From a virus: 36,439 nt of DNA. The stretch covers positions 1 through 36,439 of IMG/VR virus record IMGVR_UViG_3300033571_014251; one strand, 5' to 3'. The notes under the pieces were generated by a model. It worked only from the letters and a program-made list of their open reading frames with translations, was not told the origin of the DNA and made no database searches. Positions 6,799-13,756 of the stretch are shown piece by piece. The position numbers and the translations under genes were made by a program. Positions within the stretch are counted from its first letter, which is position 1, and the number at the start of each line of letters is the position of its first letter.

Positions 6799-7558
6799 AA
6801 CTCTTGCGGTAGCTGGTTCGTTCCGTGCCCTCGCTCCTAACAGCGAGATCGCGGAGGTCATCCAGGCGAACCTCGGTGGCGGTTCGCTGCGTCGGTCGGA
6901 CCTGACGTTCGTCAAGATTCCGACGGGTGGTAGCACCCGCTGGAACTGGTCGGTCGCGGGCAACGAGTTTTCGGAGAAGAGCATCACGGGCCTGTGTGTC
7001 GTGGCGACTCGGACGGAGTACAACCTCTGGCCGCAGTCGACCGCGACGCCCGGCAGTCTTCCGTACCTTCGTTCGCTCGACGGTGTGGTCGGGCACAAGG
7101 TCGGAGACGATCACGGCGACCTGGACCTGAAGGTCCTCGAAGCCGCGAAGAATGCGGACGGCACCTATCGGTGGAAGGACCTGCCGTACTGCCAGTGGCA
7201 GGACCGGACCCCTCCCCGTGCGAAGCCGTCTCGCGTGGTCGGCGTTCTCCGCGAGGAGGACGCAAGTCCTTTGTTCGTGCAGATTTCTCCGACGAGCCTC
7301 AAGCCCGTCGAGGACTTTCTGCGTGCTCTCGCTGCTCAGTTCGTCCCGCACTACCGTGCGATCGTCGAACTGACGCTCGAAAAGCGGAAGGGTGCTCGGG
7401 CCGACTACGCCGCGATCGTGTGCCGCCATGTCGGCACGATCGGACAGGATGAGGGTGAACGGGCCAAGGCCTTGTTCACAACGTCCCTCACGCCTGTGTT
7501 GACCGGAGGCATCTCGCAGATCGCCCCTCGGTCGGCCGACAACGCGGTGCCCTTCTAG
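6791..7558 (+). CDS. probable single-stranded DNA-binding protein, 255 aa
   Basis: The product belongs to a phage/conjugative-element family I recognise by its pattern, but which has no firm name. There is a beta-rich core with F-V-K-I-P-T-G-G-S-T-R-W-N-W (about 40-53), then G-L-C-V-V-A, Y-C-Q-W-Q-D-R, P-L-F-V-Q-I-S-P-T-S-L-K (about 162-173) and Y-A-A-I-V-C-R. The last residues, A-D-N-A-V-P-F, closely resemble the acidic tip ending in Ile-Pro-Phe with which bacterial SSB recruits partner proteins. With the exonuclease immediately upstream and primase-polymerase downstream, an ssDNA-binding role is a good inference, not proven. A strong terminator follows. Confidence 0.65.
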   Translation: MSTTLAVAGSFRALAPNSEIAEVIQANLGGGSLRRSDLTFVKIPTGGSTRWNWSVAGNEFSEKSITGLCVVATRTEYNLWPQSTATPGSLPYLRSLDGVVGHKVGDDHGDLDLKVLEAAKNADGTYRWKDLPYCQWQDRTPPRAKPSRVVGVLREEDASPLFVQISPTSLKPVEDFLRALAAQFVPHYRAIVELTLEKRKGARADYAAIVCRHVGTIGQDEGERAKALFTTSLTPVLTGGISQIAPRSADNAVPF

Positions 7559-7561
7559 TTG

Positions 7562-7574
7562 ATTGTCTGGATAC
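7562..7574 (+). promoter_or_regulatory. recurrent 13-bp motif, copy 7
   Basis: ATTGTCTGGATAC starts four bases after the stop of the SSB-like gene and its last base begins the terminator stem. Confidence 0.6.
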
Positions 7575-7616
7575 GGGGGCCCCGGCTGTCGGGGCCCCCG
7601 TCTTTTTCTTTTTTCA
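7574..7616 (+). terminator. intrinsic terminator
   Basis: An 11-bp perfect GC stem (7574-7584 with 7590-7600, loop GCTGT) is followed by TCTTTTTCTTTTTT. This is the clearest Rho-independent terminator in the window and separates the helicase-exonuclease-SSB unit from the primase unit. Confidence 0.9.
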
Positions 7617-7630
7617 CGGAGGAATTCACA

Positions 7631-9244
7631 GTGCCCTACGATCCCAACGAAATCTTCGCGGCCGCCGCCGCTCTCGCCGCGCTCGGCATGAAGGTGGTCA
7701 AGCTCTACGGAGTCCGCGAGGACGGCTCCTGCACCTGCTCGAAGGGCCGTGCCTGCCCGAGCATCGGGAAGCACCCGGCCGGCGAAGGCTGGCAGCACCT
7801 CGCCACCGACAACGAGGAAGAGATCGCGACGTGGTTCGAGGACGTGAACGACAACATCCGATGGAACATCGGCGTCCGCCTGGGGCGAGTCTCTGGCATC
7901 GTCGACGTCGAGGCCGATGACGAGCACGCCATCGAGGTGATGAAGCGGTTCGGGCTCGATCAGATCGACACCACGGCCTACAAGGGCTCGCGAGGGCCGC
8001 ACTACTTGTTCCAGTACGACAGCGACCTGCCTGACGTCGGCGTCGTCAAGGTCGACGGCCTGGAGGTCCGGATCGGCGGCGGCGAGATGGCGTCGCAGTC
8101 AGTCTTCCCGAAGTCCTGGCATCGGACAGGCGTGCAGTACGACTGGCTGCCTGGGCGGTCTCCTGAAGACGTGAAGCCGGCAAGGCTGCCTGACGATTTC
8201 AAGGAGGCGGTGATCGCCAACTCGAAGGCGAAGGGCTCGGGGGTCATTCAACAGGCCCGCGACATCCTGGCCGGCGAAGAGAAGGTCGGGGAAGGCGGGC
8301 GACACGCGTTCCTGCTCGGGATCGCCTCGTGGCTCGCGCAGCAATGCCGAGACTTCTCGGACTCTGACCGTGTCCGCCTGACGACGATCCTCAGGTCGGT
8401 GAATCAGTTCAAGTGTGCTGTCCCGAAGACAGACGAAGAGATTCGCAAGCTCGCGAACGATCAGTTCGACCACTACCGAAACCGTCACCTGGAGCGGAAC
8501 GCACGTCGACCGCTGGAGCAATTCGGCCTGGAGTGGGACCCGGTCGCGAGAGAGTACGAGCCGGGCCAGTGGCATCTGGCGGTCGTCCACTCAGACCCGA
8601 CGATGTACCGACTCATCATCCCACACCTGGAACGAGGCAAGGGGTATCGCCCGTATCAGATTCCCCTCGACAGCAATCAGCTTCTATCGCCGAAGGCGGT
8701 GGCGGCCGCAGTGCTGGCGGTGACAAAGAAAATGGACCTGCACGATCCCAACCCAGGCCGCTGGAGCAGCATCTGGAACGGCGAGCAGGTCGAGAACGAG
8801 GCCGGCGAGCGGAGACAGGTCCGGAGCCTCAGGGCGAAGCTGCTCGGCTCATGCTCTGACGAGCATCCGAGCGAGGACGTGATGAGGTATGCCTACGTTG
8901 CCGGTCAGTTGCTCAACTACCTGCGCGGCTTCGAGAAGTTCACCGGCGACCAGGAAGACGATCTGCCCAACCCGAGCGGCGTCCCCAAGTGGCGTCGAGT
9001 CTCCAGGGGCGGCGTCTCCCGGGACGAGTTGTGGCTCAAGTGGGGCGAGACCTGGGACCGTGTCCGCCAGAAGAACAACTCGATCACCCCGAAGGACATC
9101 TCGGACCTGCGGTCGAGACTCCTGGAGGCGGTGGGCGAGAAGGAGTTCGCCTCCGAGAAGCTCACCGTCGCCGGGACTCTCGGTCGGTGGCGGATTTGGG
9201 GAGACGCCCACATCCGCGCCCTCGAACGCCTGTCCGGCATCTGA
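7631..9244 (+). CDS. primase-polymerase (Prim-Pol N-terminal domain), 537 aa
   Basis: The N-terminal 180 residues match bifunctional primase/polymerases. A C-x-C-x5-C-P-S-I-G-K-H-P cluster lies at 34-49 and G-I-V-D-V-E-A-D-D at 89-97, where Asp92 and Glu94 occupy the metal-binding positions. R-G-P-H-Y-L-F (His124) and a closing Q-S-V-F-P-K-S-W-H-R-T-G-V-Q-Y-D-W (about 156-172) follow. A middle helical region with K-T-D-E-E-I-R-K-L-A resembles the PriCT domain. No helicase Walker motif is present in the C-terminal third, so DNA unwinding must come from another protein. GTG 7631 has a GGAGG site. An upstream in-frame start would read through the terminator. Confidence 0.85.
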   Translation: MPYDPNEIFAAAAALAALGMKVVKLYGVREDGSCTCSKGRACPSIGKHPAGEGWQHLATDNEEEIATWFEDVNDNIRWNIGVRLGRVSGIVDVEADDEHAIEVMKRFGLDQIDTTAYKGSRGPHYLFQYDSDLPDVGVVKVDGLEVRIGGGEMASQSVFPKSWHRTGVQYDWLPGRSPEDVKPARLPDDFKEAVIANSKAKGSGVIQQARDILAGEEKVGEGGRHAFLLGIASWLAQQCRDFSDSDRVRLTTILRSVNQFKCAVPKTDEEIRKLANDQFDHYRNRHLERNARRPLEQFGLEWDPVAREYEPGQWHLAVVHSDPTMYRLIIPHLERGKGYRPYQIPLDSNQLLSPKAVAAAVLAVTKKMDLHDPNPGRWSSIWNGEQVENEAGERRQVRSLRAKLLGSCSDEHPSEDVMRYAYVAGQLLNYLRGFEKFTGDQEDDLPNPSGVPKWRRVSRGGVSRDELWLKWGETWDRVRQKNNSITPKDISDLRSRLLEAVGEKEFASEKLTVAGTLGRWRIWGDAHIRALERLSGI

Positions 9245-9415
9245 TGGCAAAAACCGCGAACTCCATATAGGGACTCTTTTTCATCCAGACAGTTCCAAAC
9301 AGAAGTTCAAAGTTCAAACAGTAGAGAATGTTGTCTCGAAGTCTTTTAAAGATAAGAGTTTAGGTCCTTATATAGAAAAGAACTTTTTTGTCCAAAAGGC
9401 TGGTTCAAGGAGGGC
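9245..9415. other. AT-rich non-coding gap with short direct repeats; candidate origin or control region
   Basis: This 170-base gap between primase-polymerase and UvrD-like genes is conspicuously AT-rich compared with the flanking genes. It holds three short repeats: AGTTCCAAACAG (9291-9302), AGTTCAAAG (9304-9312) and AGTTCAAACAG (9311-9321). TATATAG-type tracts follow near 9370. No gene or clear terminator is seen. Iteron-like repeats next to an easily melted segment between replication genes fit an origin, but a leader or regulatory region is equally possible. Confidence 0.4.
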
Positions 9416-9418
9416 GTG

Positions 9419-11083
9419 ATGGGAAGTCAGGAAAGATGCATAGGCGGGGCAGGTACGGGAAAGACGAGGCTCATCGAGGCCAAGCTCACACAGGCTCGCG
9501 AGGAGCTTGGCCTCGATACGGACGAGGTTGGCCTCTGCACGTTCACGCGGGCGGGGAGGCAGGAACTATCGGAGCGGGTGGCGGCCTCGTGGGGCGTCGA
9601 CGTTGAGGCCCTGACGAAGCACGGCTGGTTCCGGACGGCGCACTCGATCGCCTTCAAGCAGTCCGGGGTCGAGGAAGGAGCCCTGATCGAAGGCAAGGAC
9701 GGAGCCGAGTGGACCGGCCACGCGATCGGGGCCCGCATCTCGATCTCCCAAGGTCGGGGGGGAGACGTGGAGTACGAGGCGACCGAAGGCGATCGTGACG
9801 CCGCCATCAGCCTCCAGGCTTGGGAACTTGCCCGCCAGTCGCTCAGGCCACTCGCCAGCGTGATCGAGGAGCAGCGGAGGCTCGGGGACGATTCTGTCAC
9901 ACTGTCGACGGCCAGGGTATTCGTGGAGAAGTACGAGCGGGCGAAGGCTCGCGAGGGGCGTCTCGACTTCACTGACGTCGTCAGTCGGTTTGGTGGAGTC
10001 AAAAATACCATCGAGGGGCCGGTGGATACGGACCCGATCGGTGAATTGCCGGAGAGACTCCGCGTGCTCGCGGTCGACGAGGCTCAGGACTCATCGGCGA
10101 TCGTCGACCGAATCTGCCGCCGCCTTGCATCGTCGCCCAGCATGGAGAGAGTGTTCCTCGTCGGAGACCCGTACCAAAGTGTGTTCGGCTTCGGCGGAAG
10201 CGACTATCGCCACTTCCTGTCGTGGGACGCAAACGAAGAAATCATGCCCCAGAGCTATCGCTGCCCGGCTAACGTGATGGCTCTCGGCGAGCGATGCCTA
10301 CGGCAGATGAAGCGTGGCTACCGCGACAGGAAGATCAAGCCGGCGCCGCACAAGGGCACGATCCGCGAGGCGTCCGCAGCCGAGGAAGCCGTCGGCAGAA
10401 TCGACCCCTCGCGGTCGACGCTCATCCTGGCTCGGTGTGCCTTCTCGCTCGCCGAGTACGAAGCCTCGCTCAAGGAACGGAAAATCCCCTTTTCGTGGAT
10501 CGACAAAGTCCACGGCGAGTCGACATTGTCTGGATACAAGGCACTCTGGGACCTGGAGCACGGCCAGATCGTGAGCGGCGAGGACTGGGCGAATGCCATC
10601 GCGATGATCGCCGTCGCGAGCAAGTCGCTCGGCAAGCTCCTGCACCACGGCGAGAAGACGGCCTGGAAACAGGGAAAGCGGTCGAACGTGGACTTCGTGC
10701 TGCCGACGCCCGAGATCATGTCGATCGCCGGCTGCACCGAGACGCTCTCCCACCTGATCCTTGCCGGCAGGTGGCCGTCCGCCCTCGAAGACAAACACGG
10801 CGTGAAGGCTGCGGACTGGAGGGCTGCGGCCGTGGCCCATGGCGTGGACGTGGCGAGCAATCCACGGGTCAGGCTCTCGACGATTCACTCAGCAAAAGGG
10901 TGCGAGGCCGACGACGTCATCCTGAGCACGGTTTCCAGTCGAGCCGTGGAGAACGCGAGGCTGGCCTTGGATGAGAGGCATGACGAGGAGTGTCGCGTGA
11001 ACTATGTGGCCGTCACACGGGCGAGGGAGAATCTCATTGTGGTGGGCGATGGACGCCAACATCGACTGGAGATTCCCGTATGA
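9419..11083 (+). CDS. UvrD/Rep-type superfamily 1 helicase, 554 aa
   Basis: SF1A motifs occur in order. Walker A G-G-A-G-T-G-K-T is at 9-16 (Lys15). Motif Ia C-T-F-T-R-A-G-R-Q-E-L follows, and motif II A-V-D-E-A-Q-D is near 220. Motif III is L-V-G-D-P-Y-Q-S-V-F-G-F and motif IV Q-S-Y-R-C-P. Motif V L-S-T-I-H-S-A-K-G-C-E-A-D-D-V and motif VI Y-V-A-V-T-R-A-R-E-N-L lie near the C terminus. At 554 residues it is shorter than UvrD or PcrA (about 720), as is usual for phage versions. ATG 9419 is chosen because the GTG at 9416 is too close to the AAGGAGGG site (9407-9414). The stop overlaps the protease start in an ATGA. Confidence 0.92.
   Translation: MGSQERCIGGAGTGKTRLIEAKLTQAREELGLDTDEVGLCTFTRAGRQELSERVAASWGVDVEALTKHGWFRTAHSIAFKQSGVEEGALIEGKDGAEWTGHAIGARISISQGRGGDVEYEATEGDRDAAISLQAWELARQSLRPLASVIEEQRRLGDDSVTLSTARVFVEKYERAKAREGRLDFTDVVSRFGGVKNTIEGPVDTDPIGELPERLRVLAVDEAQDSSAIVDRICRRLASSPSMERVFLVGDPYQSVFGFGGSDYRHFLSWDANEEIMPQSYRCPANVMALGERCLRQMKRGYRDRKIKPAPHKGTIREASAAEEAVGRIDPSRSTLILARCAFSLAEYEASLKERKIPFSWIDKVHGESTLSGYKALWDLEHGQIVSGEDWANAIAMIAVASKSLGKLLHHGEKTAWKQGKRSNVDFVLPTPEIMSIAGCTETLSHLILAGRWPSALEDKHGVKAADWRAAAVAHGVDVASNPRVRLSTIHSAKGCEADDVILSTVSSRAVENARLALDERHDEECRVNYVAVTRARENLIVVGDGRQHRLEIPV
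10525..10537 (+). promoter_or_regulatory. recurrent 13-bp motif, copy 8 (inside the UvrD-like gene)
   Basis: ATTGTCTGGATAC is identical to the copy at 7562 but lies within coding sequence (encoding Leu-Ser-Gly-Tyr), so it may be a chance or neutral copy. Confidence 0.3.
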
Positions 11084-11802
11084 ACGCTCTCTTGCTGTTT
11101 CTCGTTGCTGCCGGAACGATCGACCCCGGCACACCAGACCAGAAGTACCTGGACTACGGAAGCCAGTTCAAGTGTGTCGCTAGGATAAGTTGCCTCGACA
11201 CCGAGACCATGATCCCCGCGTGGGCGTCCTGCGTGATCGTGGGGCCGAGGCACGTCGTGACTGCGGCGCACGTCGTCGACAAGGCCGAGGCCTGGGTCGT
11301 TCACGTCGGCGAAGAGAAGTACCCACTCTCAGAGGTGCTGGTCCACGAGAACTTCCGCAAGACCGGCATCGGGTGCTGCGACATCGCCGTAGGGCGTGTC
11401 ATGGGCTCGAAAGAGTTCGACCTCGACTTCTATCCCAAGTTGTACGGAAACGACAACGAGGTCGGGAAGGTCGTGTCTATCTGCGGACACGGCATCACAG
11501 GAACTTTCCTGACCGGATGCGTGCTCGCAGACGGCCGGAAGCGGGCCGGCAGCAACGTCATCGACTACATCGACACCAACAACCTGATGGTCTGCTCGGT
11601 CGGGAGCGGAGTGAAGACTGAGCTTGAGTACCTGATCTCTCCCGGCGACTCAGGAGGCGGCCTGTTCATCGGCAATGAGCTTGCCGGCATCAATTCGGTG
11701 GTCATGGCAAACGGGCGTTCGCCCATGTCGAAGCTCGGCGAAGAGTCTGGGCACACTAGGATCAGCAAGCACAGGGAGTGGATTCTTGAGCACACCAAGT
11801 AG
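11080..11802 (+). CDS. secreted trypsin-like serine protease, 240 aa
   Basis: The complete chymotrypsin-fold triad is visible: T-A-A-H (His64), C-C-D-I-A-V-G (Asp101) and P-G-D-S-G-G-G-L (Ser191). The N terminus M-N-A-L-L-L-F-L-V-A-A-G-T looks like a short signal peptide, so the mature enzyme would leave the cytoplasm. Trypsin-like proteases are rare on phages. Possible roles are attack on host surface proteins, virion maturation or interference with other cells. It overlaps the helicase stop by four bases, which suggests expression with the replication genes and not with the virion genes. Confidence 0.85.
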   Translation: MNALLLFLVAAGTIDPGTPDQKYLDYGSQFKCVARISCLDTETMIPAWASCVIVGPRHVVTAAHVVDKAEAWVVHVGEEKYPLSEVLVHENFRKTGIGCCDIAVGRVMGSKEFDLDFYPKLYGNDNEVGKVVSICGHGITGTFLTGCVLADGRKRAGSNVIDYIDTNNLMVCSVGSGVKTELEYLISPGDSGGGLFIGNELAGINSVVMANGRSPMSKLGEESGHTRISKHREWILEHTK

Positions 11803-12283
11803 CGGACTCCTGTTCGAGGTCGCTCCCGAGGAGCGGGACGGGCAGACAAAGAAGAAGCCGACAAAGAAGCCCCGGAAGGTCGCAGATGATCAGCACGTCT
11901 CGACGGCCTCCGAGTGGGTTCCGGACGACAGGCCGTTCCTGGCCTCGATCGACGGGCACTACGCGTGCGACCGGTGCGGCATGACTGTGCTCGACCTTGC
12001 CGACGTGCGAAAGGTCGACGGCAAGCCGCAGTGGCTCGTACAGTGCGGATGGGGATGCCTGAATCTCCAGTTTGTCGACCCAGTCCCTGGAATTCTGGAG
12101 AAGCTGGACGAGGAGGCCTCTCGCGAGGACGAGTTCCGGATTCGCGACGGCATCTTCGCCGGCAAGACGTTCGACGAGATCGAGGCAGCCGGCTACCGCG
12201 CCTACATCGAGAATCTCGTGAAGGCATCGAAGCGGACGTTCATCGCCGAAGCAGCCGCGAGATGGCTCACAAAAAACCGTTGA
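11786..12283 (+). CDS. zinc-ribbon-like hypothetical protein, 165 aa
   Basis: The frame runs to TGA 12283. The only start consistent with coupling is TTG 11786, with a GGGAG site seven bases upstream, overlapping the protease by 17 bases. A basic stretch (K-K-K-P-T-K-K-P-R-K, about 22-31) precedes a C-x2-C...C-x3-C set (Cys61, Cys64, Cys87, Cys91) that can bind zinc. The C-terminal region G-I-F-A-G-K-T-F-D-E-I-E-A-A-G-Y resembles the short motif found after some exonuclease domains. A DNA-associated accessory function is an inference. Confidence 0.65.
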   Translation: MSTPSSGLLFEVAPEERDGQTKKKPTKKPRKVADDQHVSTASEWVPDDRPFLASIDGHYACDRCGMTVLDLADVRKVDGKPQWLVQCGWGCLNLQFVDPVPGILEKLDEEASREDEFRIRDGIFAGKTFDEIEAAGYRAYIENLVKASKRTFIAEAAARWLTKNR

Positions 12284-12307
12284 CAAGATTCATAGTCTGG
12301 ATACCAT
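12280..12307 (+). promoter_or_regulatory. candidate promoter overlapping a 13-bp motif
   Basis: TTGACA (12280-12285) and TACCAT (12302-12307) are 16 bases apart, and the spacer contains motif copy 9. A terminator hairpin starts about 28 bases downstream, so transcripts from here would meet an attenuator-like structure before the next gene. Confidence 0.5.
12292..12304 (+). promoter_or_regulatory. recurrent 13-bp motif, copy 9
   Basis: ATAGTCTGGATAC lies nine bases after a stop codon, between the -35 and -10 boxes of the candidate promoter. It is identical to copy 6. Confidence 0.6.
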
Positions 12308-12334
12308 AACCGCTCGCCAAGGATCGGCGTTCAG

Positions 12335-12376
12335 CCTGAGGGCTGGCACGACGGACCGCCAGCCCTCAGGTTTTTT
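12335..12376 (+). terminator. intrinsic terminator or attenuator
   Basis: A 13-bp perfect stem (12335-12347 with 12358-12370) is followed directly by TTTTTT (12371-12376). The ATG of the next gene begins at 12378, one base after the T-run, so the hairpin also covers the place where its ribosome site should be. With a promoter immediately upstream, this may act as a leader attenuator. Confidence 0.85.
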
Positions 12377-12377
12377 C

Positions 12378-12860
12378 ATGCCCGAGATTCTCGACAACTG
12401 GACGGTCCAGCAAGCCTGGGAGCAGGTTCGAGGCGACGCTCTCCCCCCCAGGCCTGAAGAGATCAAGCAGGAGTCTCTCTGCGAGATAGACGTCGTCATT
12501 GCGTCGTACTTCGGCGACACGAGTCTCGAAGGGCGGCGTAAGGCTGCGGCAGCCGTTGCGTACATCTGGCCGAGGCTCATGGATGCTCCGCTCCCCAGCG
12601 GTCCAGAGACAGGCCAGCAAGAGTACATCTACGAGGAAGTCTCGAAGTCGCTGATCAAATACTGCGAGGACGACGAGGGCCTGCCTTTCGCCGACATTTG
12701 CGGCGCCCTGATGGCGTGGGACCTCTCCCTCATCGAGCCCGATCAGTGGTTCATCATCTGGGACGCCATGGGCACGTCGGAGTGCCACATGAAAAACCTG
12801 CTTTTGTGGGACTTCTACAAGCTGGCAGGATCGTATTCCCGTTTCTCTCGAATGGAGTGA
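12378..12860 (+). CDS. hypothetical protein, 160 aa
   Basis: ATG 12378 is the only good start in the frame. Its leader is the terminator stem, so translation may be weak or conditional. The acidic protein is largely helical (Q-Q-A-W-E-Q-V near the start, aromatic-rich C terminus W-F-I-I-W-D-A-M-G). I do not recognise a family. It is followed after three bases by the ferritin-like gene. Confidence 0.6.
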   Translation: MPEILDNWTVQQAWEQVRGDALPPRPEEIKQESLCEIDVVIASYFGDTSLEGRRKAAAAVAYIWPRLMDAPLPSGPETGQQEYIYEEVSKSLIKYCEDDEGLPFADICGALMAWDLSLIEPDQWFIIWDAMGTSECHMKNLLLWDFYKLAGSYSRFSRME

Positions 12861-12863
12861 TTC

Positions 12864-13331
12864 ATGCCCGCAGGCCCGCAGCAAATCATCGAAATTCTCC
12901 AGTCCTCTCTCTCACTGCACTGGGCGGCCGTCGAGGCCTACACGCTCCAGAGCCGGCACTACGCGACCTACGGCTACGCGAAGCTGGCGGCGAAGTACGC
13001 CGCCGACGCCGAAGAGGAGCGTGGGCACGCCCAGGCGATCATCGACCGCCTGGAGTTTCACAACGTCGCAGCCGAGGCCCAGCATGACTCGGCCGAGTGG
13101 CCTCGACATGACTTCGTCGGCGCCCTCGAAGCCAACTACCAGTTGGAGTCGTCCGCAGCCGAAATCGAGCGGGGCGGCTTCTCGATGGCTATCGAGCTTG
13201 GTGATGCAGTGGCGGCGGACCTGTTCAAGGGCCTGCTCGCCGACAGCGAGGCCTCGCTCATCCAGATCGAGGCCATTCGGCTGATGATCGAGGAGATCGG
13301 TCTCGACAACTACCTCGCGAATCAGGCGTGA
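12864..13331 (+). CDS. bacterioferritin-like four-helix protein with altered metal site, 155 aa
   Basis: Length and pattern follow bacterioferritin end to end, including the C-terminal G-L-D-N-Y-L-A-N-Q (E. coli Bfr ends G-L-Q-N-Y-L-Q-A-Q). By eye, the ferroxidase ligands align as Glu51 kept (Glu52), His54 kept (His55) and Glu94 kept (Glu95). Glu18 is replaced by His19, Glu127 by Ser128 and His130 by Ser131, and the haem ligand Met52 becomes Arg53. The four-helix fold is likely retained, but normal iron oxidation and haem binding are doubtful. ATG 12864 has GGAG upstream. The role in a phage is unknown. Confidence 0.75.
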   Translation: MPAGPQQIIEILQSSLSLHWAAVEAYTLQSRHYATYGYAKLAAKYAADAEEERGHAQAIIDRLEFHNVAAEAQHDSAEWPRHDFVGALEANYQLESSAAEIERGGFSMAIELGDAVAADLFKGLLADSEASLIQIEAIRLMIEEIGLDNYLANQA

Positions 13332-13335
13332 GCAC

Positions 13336-13599
13336 ATGGTAGCCCGCGACCCCATCGCCGATCTTCGTGAACTGAACCCCGAGGCCCTCACGGCCGACGG
13401 GTTCGACGGTGCGATCATCGGATACAGCGTGAGCACGATCCGGCCGCACATCGTGATCTACGACGTCGACAAGTGCATCGAGATTCTCGTGGATCGAGAA
13501 GGCATGAGTCGCGAGGACGCCGAGGAGTACCTGAGCTTCAATACTCTGTGCGCCTGGGTGGGTGAGAACACGCCGATGTACGTCAAGGTGACTGCGTAG
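13336..13599 (+). CDS. small phage protein, 87 aa
   Basis: The C-terminal half (I-Y-D-V-D-K-C-I-E-I-L, G-M-S-R-E-D-A-E-E-Y-L-S-F-N-T-L, W-V-G-E-N-T-P-M-Y) fits a small protein type I have seen repeatedly in phage genomes, whose function is not known. ATG 13336 is four bases after the previous stop. It is the last gene before the AT-rich non-coding block. Confidence 0.7.
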   Translation: MVARDPIADLRELNPEALTADGFDGAIIGYSVSTIRPHIVIYDVDKCIEILVDREGMSREDAEEYLSFNTLCAWVGENTPMYVKVTA

Positions 13600-13617
13600 A
13601 AACACTTAGAAAAAATT

Positions 13618-13742
13618 GTCGCGTTTTCTTAGCATCAGCCCTCAGGCTGTTTTCCTAACTTCGCGACGTAAATCGCCAGCATCGCCCGTTTGCTAGACGT
13701 GTAACTTTGGTTGCTTTTTTTCTTCTCGGGCGATGCTGGCGA
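13618..13742 (+). ncRNA. candidate structured RNA upstream of a DEDD recombinase-like gene
   Basis: The 157 bases between 13599 and 13757 are AT-rich and carry nested pairing. GTCGCG (13618-13623) pairs with 13662-13667, TTAG (13629-13632) with CTAA (13655-13658), and CAGCC (13636-13640) with GGCTG (13645-13649, loop CTCA), with asymmetric internal loops between. A second, perfect 16-bp stem joins 13673-13688 to 13727-13742 across a 38-base loop. Inside that loop GTAAC/GTTGC plus seven T (13701-13721) could act as a small terminator. IS110 elements carry their bridge RNA in this position. The RNA itself is inferred, and no clear promoter is seen. Confidence 0.5.
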
Positions 13743-13756
13743 ATCTAAAAAAAATT

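Noticed and set aside
25-8002. Many minus-strand frames over the left 8 kb
   Set aside because: They lie antisense to well-supported genes, have the Arg-rich or Val/Asp-rich composition expected for shadows in GC-rich DNA, and carry no recognisable motif or ribosome-site pattern.
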